Origin: an uncultured Methylococcaceae bacterium | Lineage (GTDB): Bacteria; Pseudomonadota; Gammaproteobacteria; Methylococcales; Methylomonadaceae | Direction: 5' to 3' | NCBI GenBank assembly: GCA_903927955.1 | Contig: CAIYOW010000069.1 | Coordinates: forward strand, 1 to 56,525 | DNA length: 56,525 nt | Part shown: positions 8,662 to 16,946 of the stretch, one piece after another | Layout of the letters: each line of letters opens with the position of its first letter | Numbering within the stretch: position 1 is the stretch's first letter | Translations under genes and position numbers: made by a program | The notes under the pieces: generated by a model | The model's input: only the letters and a program-made list of their open reading frames with translations | Told to the model about the DNA's origin: nothing | The model's database searches: none

Positions 8662-9528
8662 ATGTTTTTACTTGTTTCCAATATCACTTTTTCATTGCTC
8701 ACCGCTTGCTTGGTACTGGCAAGCCCCGCCTTTGCCAACAACGCGGATGATTGGGCAAGCGTGGCGAAACCCAGCCAGACCGGCGCGTCCAGCCAGAGCA
8801 TCGGCAACTATAACGGTGGCTGTATCAGCGGCGCAGTGGCAATCGCACCAGAGGGGGTAGGCTATCAATTGATGCGCCCGTCCAGAAACCGTGCTTATGG
8901 CCACCCTGAGCTTAAAAAGTTTATTGAGGTCATGGGGCGGATTGCCGCACATCAGTATGAAAGCGCATTATTGATTGGCGATTTAGGCCAGCCCAGGGGT
9001 GGCCCCACCTTGAGCGGTCATCGTAGCCACCAAACTGGCTTGGATGTGGATATTTGGTTTTTATTGTCCAAACAGGCAGCAAGCCGCAGCCTGACACGGG
9101 CTGAACGGGAAAGCTGGTCAGCGCCATCGGTATTGCTAGGCAATTCGGACACCATTAATCCTAAAGAATGGACTGCCACGCATGAAAAAATCCTGCAATC
9201 AGCAGCACAACTACCGGAAGTTGACCGTATCTTTGTCAACCCCAGCATTAAGCGGGAATTGTGCAAAAAAAGTGCCGGTGATTCGGCATGGCTTAAGAAA
9301 ATTCGCCCTTGGTGGAAACATGATGATCACTTTCACGTCCGGCTAAAATGCCCCGCCAATAATAGGCATTGCCAAAACCAAGAACCGTTGCCTTTAGGCG
9401 AGGGATGTGATGCCAGTTTGGCTTGGTGGTTTTCCACCGAGGCTAAAACGCCATCGGGTAAAAAACCGGAGCCTTATAAGCCGCCACTATTGCCCGATTT
9501 GTGTAAGGCTGTCCTGCAAGCGCGCTAG
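8662..9528 (+). CDS. mepA: Penicillin-insensitive murein endopeptidase
   Basis: A 288-residue periplasmic zinc peptidase of the MepA (LAS/M74) family, which cuts D-alanyl-meso-diaminopimelyl crosslinks in peptidoglycan. The signal peptide ends near SPAFA (about residue 25). Metal and catalytic motifs are complete: HRSHQTGLDVDIWF (first His and Asp ligands) and HDDHFHVRLKC (distal His residues). The length is typical. It is monocistronic. A TTGTCA at 8599-8604 upstream could be a -35 box, but the matching -10 is poor. Confidence 0.92.
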   Translation: MFLLVSNITFSLLTACLVLASPAFANNADDWASVAKPSQTGASSQSIGNYNGGCISGAVAIAPEGVGYQLMRPSRNRAYGHPELKKFIEVMGRIAAHQYESALLIGDLGQPRGGPTLSGHRSHQTGLDVDIWFLLSKQAASRSLTRAERESWSAPSVLLGNSDTINPKEWTATHEKILQSAAQLPEVDRIFVNPSIKRELCKKSAGDSAWLKKIRPWWKHDDHFHVRLKCPANNRHCQNQEPLPLGEGCDASLAWWFSTEAKTPSGKKPEPYKPPLLPDLCKAVLQAR

Positions 9529-9548
9529 CCTAAACAAGCCTAAGGGGG

Positions 9549-9950
9549 CTATACACTGTGACCAAAATAATTGAGATTTGCCAATAATTTGATATTCACT
9601 TGCCCTGTATCGAGTCCCAACATGCATAGTGCAGTTTTAACTGGCATGGCTTTTAAGGCATCTACAGTGCCATAACGCATAGCAAACAAGCGGTTTTTCA
9701 TTGCGGGCGGGTAAGCCCGCATAATGGCATCAATGCGCCCGTCAATAAGCCTTACTGCTTGCTGCAATTGCGCCACTACATCGGGTGTCAACCCCTTAAA
9801 CAACATTTTTTCGGTTGCCCGTACTGGCTGCCACCCATTGGCTTGGGCAGGGCGACCCACCAATGCCTGCAGTTTTTTGCTTGCCAGCAATGGCACCGAT
9901 GAACAATTTGGGCTGACCACTTGCTGCTTAGTGTTGGCAGTATTCGGCAT
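9549..9950 (-). CDS. Small protein of unknown function downstream of mlaA
   Basis: A 133-residue ORF starting four bases after the mlaA stop; ATG at 9950, with AAAGGG directly before it. The frame stays open further upstream only by overlapping mlaA, and those residues look like read-through noise. The mature part has helical segments (LTPDVVAQLQQAVRLIDGRIDAIM) and ends with a hydrophobic stretch near LLANLNYFGHSV. No signal peptide and no family were recognised. Its spacing makes it the last gene of the leftward hpnH-mlaC-mlaA run. Confidence 0.55.
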   Translation of the reverse strand: MPNTANTKQQVVSPNCSSVPLLASKKLQALVGRPAQANGWQPVRATEKMLFKGLTPDVVAQLQQAVRLIDGRIDAIMRAYPPAMKNRLFAMRYGTVDALKAMPVKTALCMLGLDTGQVNIKLLANLNYFGHSV

Positions 9951-9954
9951 CCCT

Positions 9955-10926
9955 TTAATGCACCTTGTAATGGGTTGGCAACATGAGTAACTTGGAATGG
10001 TCAAATTTGAGCCTATCGAGCTTGCTGTTGGCCTGTTCAAATGCCAAAGTGGTCTGGTCGAATGAATCTTTAACCAACACAAAGGTATTGGAAACTTTGC
10101 CAAAACCAAACTTATCCATAGTCAAAAAACCACCCTTTGCGGTGGCGGCACCGGATGTCGCATCGGCTAAATCAGCATCCAAGCCTTCCTCGTCAAGAGC
10201 CGTGTTGGCATTGGATTTACCATCCGTAGCCAAATTATCACGCCACTGCAAAAAAGATTCTCGGGTAAAAACATAAGGGTCTAGTGCTGCCTCGTCAATG
10301 AAGCGCAATGCGCCTTCGGCATTCGCCCGTGCATTTAACATGGACAAAGCTTGGAATGGCGTCGCCACATAACTGGTCGGATTGACGGCTGTGTCAAAGG
10401 CTGCGCCCGGAATCCCCCTAACGGTTGACGGCCCCAAAAACGGCACTACCAGATAAGGGCCTTTTGCAACCCCCCAAACCGCTAAGGTCTGGTCAAAATC
10501 TTCTTGGTGTTGTTCAAGGGACATTGATTTGGCAACATCAAACAGACCCGCCAGCCCTACTGTGCTATTGATGGCAAAGCGTCCGGTGTCTTCCGCACCT
10601 TGGACAAATTTGGCTTGCAAAAGATCATTGAACACCACATTGATGTTCTTGATATTGGCAAAGGCATTGGCGACACCTGTCTGCACAAATTTCGGCGTTA
10701 TGTAGCGATAAGCGTCAGAAATTGGCCCGGCAATATAGTCATCAACCATATCATTGAATTTATATATTTCACGGTTGACATTTTCGTAAGGGTCAATTTT
10801 GTTGAAGGGGCGTGCCTGCCTGGCGGGTTCAGACGTGGCACAACCACTTACTAAGAACAAACTCAGTGCGATACACGGTAACAGACCGCTATTCCATAAA
10901 CCATGACTGTTACGGGGTTTATTCAT
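9955..10926 (-). CDS. mlaA: MlaA/VacJ family outer-membrane lipoprotein
   Basis: A 323-residue lipoprotein of the MlaA family, which removes phospholipids from the outer leaflet of the outer membrane and passes them to MlaC. The signal peptide ends in VSGCATS (lipobox Cys about residue 29). The family core follows: DPYENVNREIYKFND, then FQDxL-like NVVFNDLLQAKF, then DFDQTLAVWGVAKGPYLVVPFLGPSTVR and an ARANAEGALRFIDEAALDPYVFTRESFLQWR block. The C-terminal 80 residues after the core are longer than in E. coli MlaA. It follows the MlaC-like gene by 9 bp, separated from the usual mlaFEDB genes, inside the hopanoid region. Confidence 0.92.
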   Translation of the reverse strand: MNKPRNSHGLWNSGLLPCIALSLFLVSGCATSEPARQARPFNKIDPYENVNREIYKFNDMVDDYIAGPISDAYRYITPKFVQTGVANAFANIKNINVVFNDLLQAKFVQGAEDTGRFAINSTVGLAGLFDVAKSMSLEQHQEDFDQTLAVWGVAKGPYLVVPFLGPSTVRGIPGAAFDTAVNPTSYVATPFQALSMLNARANAEGALRFIDEAALDPYVFTRESFLQWRDNLATDGKSNANTALDEEGLDADLADATSGAATAKGGFLTMDKFGFGKVSNTFVLVKDSFDQTTLAFEQANSKLDRLKFDHSKLLMLPTHYKVH

Positions 10927-10935
10927 TGCTAAAAC

Positions 10936-11556
10936 CTATTCTTGTTTGGAGTAATTGCTGATCTTGTCGTTAATTTTGGCCATTAAGGCATCAAATCCTT
11001 CATTCTGCAATACGGCAGTGTAGTCAGAACGCTTTAATGCCAAATCACTGACACCATCAGCGATGATATTGATGATGCGCCAACTGTCGCCGTTGTCTTT
11101 GAGCATATAGTCGAATTTGACATCTTTATCGCCCGGAATACTCAGGTGGGCATGGACAATCACCCCGCCACGGGTGGTGTTGTCTTCTGAGTCAATAGTG
11201 AACGCTTCACCCGAATAATCCTTGAAATTATGCGCGTAAGAGGCGACACTCAATTTACTGAACACATCGGTCAAGTTTTTTTGCTGGGCCTCGGTCAACT
11301 TTTCCCATTCTTTGCCAATGACAATGCGGGCGATTTTTGTCAAATCATGGCTAGTCGCAACAGCATCATACAACTTGTCATAGCGTCCGGCAAACCCCAG
11401 TTGCTTGCCGCTTTTCATGACGGCCAACAACTGCCCTTGGAACTTATCGACCACTTCTCGAGCCGACAATGCTGCCTCGGCATGGGCAAGGCCGCCCATC
11501 ATGGACAACAGCACCAGCAACAACGCAGTTATCGGCTTTAATTTTTTTAATATCAT
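10936..11556 (-). CDS. MlaC/Ttg2D-type periplasmic lipid carrier (HpnM-like)
   Basis: A 206-residue secreted protein with a signal peptide ending near GLAHA (about residue 26) and the MlaC/Ttg2D fold pattern: VVDKFQGQLLAVM, GKEWEKLTEAQQKNLTDVFSKL, SYAHNFKDYSGE and DGDSWRIINIIADGVSDLALKRSDY. Such proteins ferry phospholipids through the periplasm. Members encoded beside hopanoid genes are named HpnM, and this one lies 26 bp downstream of hpnH and 9 bp upstream of mlaA, so a hopanoid-linked role is plausible. Sequence alone does not separate MlaC from HpnM. Confidence 0.88.
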   Translation of the reverse strand: MILKKLKPITALLLVLLSMMGGLAHAEAALSAREVVDKFQGQLLAVMKSGKQLGFAGRYDKLYDAVATSHDLTKIARIVIGKEWEKLTEAQQKNLTDVFSKLSVASYAHNFKDYSGEAFTIDSEDNTTRGGVIVHAHLSIPGDKDVKFDYMLKDNGDSWRIINIIADGVSDLALKRSDYTAVLQNEGFDALMAKINDKISNYSKQE

Positions 11557-11582
11557 TATAATTTCCGCACCTAAATTAATTG

Positions 11583-12683
11583 CTATTCCACCCTGATAGG
11601 GATGCCAGCCAGCGTGGCAACAGGGCTATCCGCCATAGTTGGCGGTGTAGGCTCTGGCACCATATCACCGTCTGTTTTAGGCCCTCTAACTGAAACCAGT
11701 AAGGCTTTAAGTGGGTTTTTTAGCATGTCTTCGACGGCTGTGGCCTCATAACCACAATGCGCCATGCAGCTGGCACATTTTGGGTTGGTGCTATTGCCAT
11801 ATTTTTCCCAAGGGGTGGTGTCCAACAGCTCCTGAAAAGAAGCGGCATTGCCTTCGTCCGCCAGCAAATAGCAAGGCTTTTGCCAACCGAACACATTGCG
11901 CGTGGGATTGCCCCAAGGCGTACACTGGTAATTTTGGTTGCCCGCCAAAAAATCCAAATACAAAGTCGAATGGTTCAAATTCCATTTGCGGGTTTTGCCA
12001 ATTTTAAAAATGCTACGGAACAGCTCCTTGACATCGCGTCCCTTAATGAACACGTCTTGCTGTGGTGCCCGTTCGTAGCTGAAACCGGGGGCGATGGTCA
12101 CGCCTTCTACGCCTAGCTCCATCACATAATCCAAAAATTCGGCGACTTCGGGGGCTTTCTCACCTTGGAACAAGGTGCAATTGATGGTGACCCTAAAGCC
12201 TTTGCCCAACGCCAATTTGACCGCTTCGACCGCTCGTTCAAACACACCGTCTTGGCATACTGAAGCGTCATGCCGCTCTTGCATACCATCCAAATGAATG
12301 GAAAAGGTTAGGAATGGCGAGGGGGTGTAATCGTCGATACGTTTTTTTAGCAACAGTGCGTTGGTGCACAAATAGACATATTTTTTCCGCGCAACGATGC
12401 CGGCGACAATTTGCGGCATTTCTTTGTGGATCAAAGGTTCGCCGCCCGGAATGGAAACCATTGGCGCATCGCATTCATCGACGGCTTGCATACACTCTTC
12501 GAAAGACAGGCGTTTGTCGAGTATATCTTCCGGATAATCAATTTTTCCGCAGCCTGCACAGGCTAAATTGCAACGGAATAAGGGTTCGAGCATCAAAACC
12601 AAAGGATATTTCTTGACACCTTTCAGCTTTTGCTTAATCAGGTAAGTGCCCACAGTGATTTGTTGACGTAATGGTACAGCCAC
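11583..12683 (-). CDS. hpnH: Adenosyl-hopene transferase HpnH (radical SAM)
   Basis: A 366-residue radical SAM enzyme that joins the 5'-deoxyadenosyl group to diploptene, the first step of hopanoid side-chain extension. The [4Fe-4S] motif is C38-x3-C42-x2-C45 (CNLACAGC). The N-terminus AVPLRQQITVGTYLIKQKLKG and the SIPGGEPLIH motif are characteristic. The start chosen is GTG at 12683, because GGAGG lies seven bases upstream and because family members begin at this VPLRQQ segment; an ATG 57 bases further upstream adds an unrelated hydrophobic tail. It heads the leftward operon with the MlaC-like gene and mlaA, divergent from sqs. Confidence 0.95.
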   Translation of the reverse strand: MAVPLRQQITVGTYLIKQKLKGVKKYPLVLMLEPLFRCNLACAGCGKIDYPEDILDKRLSFEECMQAVDECDAPMVSIPGGEPLIHKEMPQIVAGIVARKKYVYLCTNALLLKKRIDDYTPSPFLTFSIHLDGMQERHDASVCQDGVFERAVEAVKLALGKGFRVTINCTLFQGEKAPEVAEFLDYVMELGVEGVTIAPGFSYERAPQQDVFIKGRDVKELFRSIFKIGKTRKWNLNHSTLYLDFLAGNQNYQCTPWGNPTRNVFGWQKPCYLLADEGNAASFQELLDTTPWEKYGNSTNPKCASCMAHCGYEATAVEDMLKNPLKALLVSVRGPKTDGDMVPEPTPPTMADSPVATLAGIPIRVE

Positions 12684-13130
12684 TTTAAACCTCCAAAATA
12701 TAAAAAAATGCCTCATGGCGCAAAGCCAAAAGCGACGCAAAACGCATGCAAACGGTCAGATCAGGCCTACAATTAGTCAATCCGCTGCTTATGTTGCGAA
12801 TTGCCAACAGCTAGCGAAAATCACTGCTTTATGAACCAGCCTATTTACAATACAGGCATTTACGTCTTGACTTTAGCATACCCTTTTTTGTGGGCAGACT
12901 CCAGTTTTTACCGTAAATTTGTTGGCAAATTCACCATAAAAGCCCTGCCGCCAAGCTGTTTTCGCCACCCCATAAAATGGGACAAATGGCTGTTTTTCAA
13001 TCTTTATTAAAGGCAATCACGAACGCGATTATTGGCTAATTGCCAACAAGCAACAATTTTTTGCAAAATACCAACAAACAGTCTATCATTGTCTAAAACC
13101 ATACTAATCGCCCGTATTCCCATTGAGCTT
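12684..13130. promoter_or_regulatory. Divergent control region of the hopanoid genes
   Basis: A 447-bp gene-free stretch between hpnH and sqs. A plausible sqs promoter is TTGCAA (13061-13066), 17 bases, TATCAT (13084-13089). AATTGCCAACA occurs exactly at 12799-12809 and 13038-13048, and a one-base-longer version is inverted at 12920-12931. Two of these lie in dyads: AATTTG-TTGG-CAAATT at 12916-12931 and TTGGC-TAATT-GCCAA at 13032-13046; the latter has the T-N11-A form of LysR-type sites and lies just upstream of the predicted -35. These look like binding sites of a regulator of both arms. The regulator is not identified. Confidence 0.45.
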
Positions 13131-14231
13131 ATGAGCAAACCACAACAATCTTTGGATGACCCCAAAACACTCAACTGGCTTTCTGACCAAGCATTCCAGT
13201 CGGCTTTATTGGAGGGTGTGTCCAGAACCTTTGCGCTGACCATACCACAACTGCCTACCCCGCTATTTGGCCCGGTCGCCAATGCTTATTTGTTATGCCG
13301 GATTGTTGACACCATTGAAGATGAAGTGTCTTTGTCTGCCCGACAAAAACAACATTATTGCGAGGAGTTTATCGAGGTGGTGCGGACGGGTGAAAATGCC
13401 GAGCTGTTTGCCTTGGATTTGGCGCCGCTGCTTTCTGAACAAACTATACCTGCCGAACACACGCTTATTCATGTGTTGCCTAGGGTTGTGCAAATCACCC
13501 ATACCTTTGAAGCCGCCCAAATTGATGCGCTGGCCTGCTGCGTAAAAACAATGGCGGAAGGGATGCCGGTATTTCAGGCGCAAAATCTGCGGGATGGCTT
13601 GGCAACCGTGTCTGATATGGACAAATACTGCTATTACGTGGCTGGCTGCGTGGGCGAAATGCTGGCGAAACTGTTTTGCCACTACTCCCCTGCCATTGCC
13701 GTTCACCAAGAGGAGCTGTTGAAATTGTCCGTGTCATTTGGACAAGGGCTGCAAATGACCAATATCCTGAAAGATATCTGGGATGATGCGGGGCGGGGCG
13801 TGTGTTGGTTGCCTCAAGACATTTTTACTGAAACCGGCTATGACCTGAAAATATTGAGTCCTGAAACCAATGATGAATATTTCCGGGCCGGCTTGGCACA
13901 TTTAATCAGCATTGCCCGTGGGCATTTGCATAACGCTTTGCGTTACACGCAGCTGATTCCGCCACACGAGAAAGGCATCCGTAACTTTTGCCTGTGGGCA
14001 TTGGGCATGGCCGTTTTAACGCTTAATAAGATCAAACGGAACTTGGGCTTCATCCGCTCTGAGCAAGTCAAGATCTCGCGCAACAGCGTCAAAGCCACGA
14101 TAGCCTTGACCCGTGCCATTGGCGGTAACAACCTGTTGTTGTCCGCCGCATTTAATTTGACCAGCAATGGTTTGAAAGCACCTGGCTGGCATTATCCAAT
14201 ACTTTCCTCAAAAGCCACTAGCGACCTTTAA
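13131..14231 (+). CDS. sqs: Squalene synthase (single-gene type)
   Basis: A 366-residue head-to-head prenyl synthase that condenses two farnesyl diphosphates to squalene. Both Asp-rich metal motifs are present: DTIED at 60-64 and DIWDD at 215-219 (in NILKDIWDDAGRGVCWLP). The YCYYVAGCVGEMLAKLF helix matches eukaryote-like squalene synthase, the type also reported from Methylococcus, and differs from the HpnC/HpnD/HpnE three-protein route. The ATG at 13131 is preferred: the frame is open 33 codons upstream, but those residues lie in promoter sequence. It is 10 bp upstream of shc. Confidence 0.92.
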   Translation: MSKPQQSLDDPKTLNWLSDQAFQSALLEGVSRTFALTIPQLPTPLFGPVANAYLLCRIVDTIEDEVSLSARQKQHYCEEFIEVVRTGENAELFALDLAPLLSEQTIPAEHTLIHVLPRVVQITHTFEAAQIDALACCVKTMAEGMPVFQAQNLRDGLATVSDMDKYCYYVAGCVGEMLAKLFCHYSPAIAVHQEELLKLSVSFGQGLQMTNILKDIWDDAGRGVCWLPQDIFTETGYDLKILSPETNDEYFRAGLAHLISIARGHLHNALRYTQLIPPHEKGIRNFCLWALGMAVLTLNKIKRNLGFIRSEQVKISRNSVKATIALTRAIGGNNLLLSAAFNLTSNGLKAPGWHYPILSSKATSDL

Positions 14232-14241
14232 GGAGCGTAAT

Positions 14242-16197
14242 ATGTTTACCGATTCCAATATAACCACCACCATACACCATAGTGCCAGCTCGTCCACGGC
14301 CATCCACTCGCATGTCTATGACCTTGGCAAGGCTATCAGCCGCGCCCAGGAAGCCGTGCTGCGCATGCAGGATGAACTCGGTTTTTGGGTGTTCGAGCTG
14401 GAGGCTGATTGCACCATACCTGCCGAATACATCATGATGCGCCATTATATCGGCGACATTAACGAAGCCTTACAGGATAAAATAGCTTGCTACCTGAGGG
14501 CACGCCAATGCGAAGACGGTGGTTTTCCCCTGTTTACCGGCGGCACTGGCGATATCAGTTGCAGCGTAAAAGTCTATTACGCCTTAAAAATGGTAGGGGA
14601 TTCTACCGAAGCGGGACACATGGTGCGCTTGCGTAGCTTTATCTTAGGACATGGTGGAGCTGCCAAAGCCAACGTTTTCACCCGTATCGCATTGGCGATG
14701 TTCGGGCAAGTGCCTTGGCGGGCCGTGCCGTACATACCGGTTGAAATCATGCTGCTACCCAAGTGGTTCCCTTTCCACTTAGACAAGGTGTCGTATTGGT
14801 CAAGGACGGTGATGGTGCCGCTGTTCATTTTGTGCACACTAAAAGCATCCGCAAAGAACCCTCTCAAGATCAATATTGCCGAACTGTTCACCACACCACC
14901 CGAACAAGAACAGCACTATTTTGCCCAAGACACCTTGCTAAAAAAAGTGTTCTTATGGCTAGATAAATTAGGGTTAATGACAGAACCGCTCATTCCCAAT
15001 AAGATGCGTAATTTGGCGCTTAAAAAGGCCGAAAATTGGATTTTAGAGCGGCTGAATGGCGAAGATGGCTTGGGCTGTATATTTCCGGCCATGGTCAATG
15101 CCTATGAAAGCTTGCTGTTGCTGGGTTATCCTAAAACCGACGAGCGCGTGGTCACCGCCCGCAAAGCCATTGACAAGCTGCTGGTCATCAAAGAACACGA
15201 AGCCTATTGCCAGCCGTGCTTTTCACCTATATGGGACACCGGCCTATCGTTGCTAGCCTTGCAAGAAGCCAACCCTTGCGGCAACCAGGACAGTTACGCA
15301 CGCGCCTACGACTGGCTTAAAAGCAAACAGTTATCGGATGAACCCGGTGACTGGCGCATTAACAAACCCGACTTGGCGGGTGGTGGCTGGGCTTTTCAAT
15401 ACGCCAACCCGCATTATCCTGATGTCGATGACACAGCAGTTGTCGCTTTTGCTATGGCATGTGCCGAATCACCCGACCTAGAGGAAGCAACCGAGCGGGC
15501 GGCACAATGGATTGCGGGGATGCAATCCGCTAATGGCGGTTATGGTGCCTTCGACATTGACAACAACCATTATTACCTAAACCAAATCCCCTTTGCCGAC
15601 CACGGTGCCTTGCTGGATGACCCGACCGCCGATGTGACTGCCCGTTGCATCATGTTACTGGGCAAATTGGTGGACAAAAATCCAGATTATCGTCCGGTAT
15701 TGAAACGCGCGGTCGATTTTCTGCGTAGCGAGCAAGAAGCAGATGGTTCATGGTTTGGGCGCTGGGGCACCAACTACATATACGGTACTTGGTCAGTATT
15801 GCTAGGTTTGGAACAAACCGACTTGCCCAAAACCGACCCAATGTACAGCCAAGCGGTGGCTTACCTAAAAAGCAAACAACGCGCTGATGGCGGCTGGGGT
15901 GAGGACAACTTCACTTACCATGATGTATCAGTGAGCGGCACTTACCGCAATAGCACTTGCTTCCAAACCGCATGGGCATTGTTGGGATTAATGGCGGCAA
16001 ATGAAGCGCGTAGCCCCGAAGTAAAAGCGGGCATTGACTTTTTATTGCGCCACCAACAAAACGACGGCATCTGGCACGACCCAGGCTTCACCGCCCCGGG
16101 TTTTCCTAGGGTGTTCTACCTTAAATATCATGGTTACGACAAGTTCTTTCCGTTATGGGCGCTGGCCAGATACCGTAACGAGCTTAACAAAAAGTGA
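14242..16197 (+). CDS. shc: Squalene-hopene cyclase
   Basis: A 651-residue monotopic membrane enzyme that cyclises squalene to hopene/diplopterol in one step. The catalytic acid motif DVDDTA is at residues 394-399 (DxDD class), and several QW repeats are visible (for example ADGSWFGRWG, RADGGWGE, QNDGIWHDPG). The C-terminal FYLKYHGYDKFFPLWALARY is typical. The length matches bacterial Shc. An AGGAG-like site (TAAGGAGCG) lies just before the ATG. Its stop overlaps the hpnG start by 4 bp, so the two are coupled. Confidence 0.97.
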   Translation: MFTDSNITTTIHHSASSSTAIHSHVYDLGKAISRAQEAVLRMQDELGFWVFELEADCTIPAEYIMMRHYIGDINEALQDKIACYLRARQCEDGGFPLFTGGTGDISCSVKVYYALKMVGDSTEAGHMVRLRSFILGHGGAAKANVFTRIALAMFGQVPWRAVPYIPVEIMLLPKWFPFHLDKVSYWSRTVMVPLFILCTLKASAKNPLKINIAELFTTPPEQEQHYFAQDTLLKKVFLWLDKLGLMTEPLIPNKMRNLALKKAENWILERLNGEDGLGCIFPAMVNAYESLLLLGYPKTDERVVTARKAIDKLLVIKEHEAYCQPCFSPIWDTGLSLLALQEANPCGNQDSYARAYDWLKSKQLSDEPGDWRINKPDLAGGGWAFQYANPHYPDVDDTAVVAFAMACAESPDLEEATERAAQWIAGMQSANGGYGAFDIDNNHYYLNQIPFADHGALLDDPTADVTARCIMLLGKLVDKNPDYRPVLKRAVDFLRSEQEADGSWFGRWGTNYIYGTWSVLLGLEQTDLPKTDPMYSQAVAYLKSKQRADGGWGEDNFTYHDVSVSGTYRNSTCFQTAWALLGLMAANEARSPEVKAGIDFLLRHQQNDGIWHDPGFTAPGFPRVFYLKYHGYDKFFPLWALARYRNELNKK

Positions 16198-16907
16198 TCA
16201 CTGGAATTGTCGTCGCCTTGCCCGATGAATTGGGTACGCTCACTACCAAAAAAGTCAGCAAAGGTCATTCCCTGTTTATAGCAGATGCCATTTTAGTGGT
16301 CTGCTCTGGTGTTGGCCCGGACAATGCCCGTGCTGCGGCGGAGTTATTGGTCGCCAAAGGCGCCACGCAACTGATCAGCTGGGGCTGTGCCGCCGCCTTA
16401 AGCCCACAGCTTAAGGCGGGCGACCTGACCTTGGCCGACAAATTGTTGGATGCCGACTATAATGAGCTGCCATTAGACCTGCGTTGGCCGTCTTGTGCCA
16501 AAGCCATTTTGGCCGCCAACCTGCCGGTGATAAGCGGTTGCTTGGTGGAAAGCACCAGCATGGTTGCAACGGGGCGACAAAAAAAGCAAATTCACGGCAT
16601 CACTGATGCGATTGTCTTGGACATGGAAAGTGCCGCTGTTGCTAAAATCGCCAACCGGCATGGACTGCCTTTTCTGGCTATTCGCGCCATTGTTGACCCT
16701 GCCAATATGGACTTGCCCAGAGCCATTGCCTTTGCCGCCAACGAGCATGGCGACATAATGTTAAGCAAGCTGTTATTATTCTTGCTGTTGCATCCCTTGG
16801 AACTGCCGCAATTGATAAGATTGGGCATAAATTTTAGAGCCGCCACTAGAACCTTGACGCAAGTCGCCTGCCACCTGCATAAACTCGCGGCTCTGCCACA
16901 CGGCTGA
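16194..16907 (+). CDS. hpnG: Adenosylhopane nucleosidase/phosphorylase HpnG
   Basis: A 237-residue member of the purine nucleoside phosphorylase (PNP_UDP_1) fold. HpnG removes adenine from adenosylhopane to give ribosylhopane (or its phosphate) after HpnH. Family segments are ITGIVVALPDELGTL at the N-terminus, VVCSGVGPDNARAAAELLVAKGATQLISWGCAAAL (phosphate/base site) and DAIVLDMESAAVAKIANRHGLPFLAIRAIVDPA with the ribose-contacting MES. It starts with GTG inside the shc stop (GTGA overlap), a strong sign of coupled translation. Confidence 0.93.
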   Translation: MITGIVVALPDELGTLTTKKVSKGHSLFIADAILVVCSGVGPDNARAAAELLVAKGATQLISWGCAAALSPQLKAGDLTLADKLLDADYNELPLDLRWPSCAKAILAANLPVISGCLVESTSMVATGRQKKQIHGITDAIVLDMESAAVAKIANRHGLPFLAIRAIVDPANMDLPRAIAFAANEHGDIMLSKLLLFLLLHPLELPQLIRLGINFRAATRTLTQVACHLHKLAALPHG

Positions 16908-16946
16908 ACACAACCGCCGCTACCCCTCTGCCATCCACCTAAATTT

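Noticed and set aside
9951-10109. Upstream extension of the small gene after mlaA
   Set aside because: It overlaps the mlaA coding end in another frame and shows no protein-like pattern; the ATG at 9950 right after the mlaA stop is sufficient.
12684-12740. Longer hpnH start at 12740
   Set aside because: The extra N-terminal residues are hydrophobic and unlike the family, while GTG at 12683 has a GGAGG ribosome-binding site and gives the family N-terminus.
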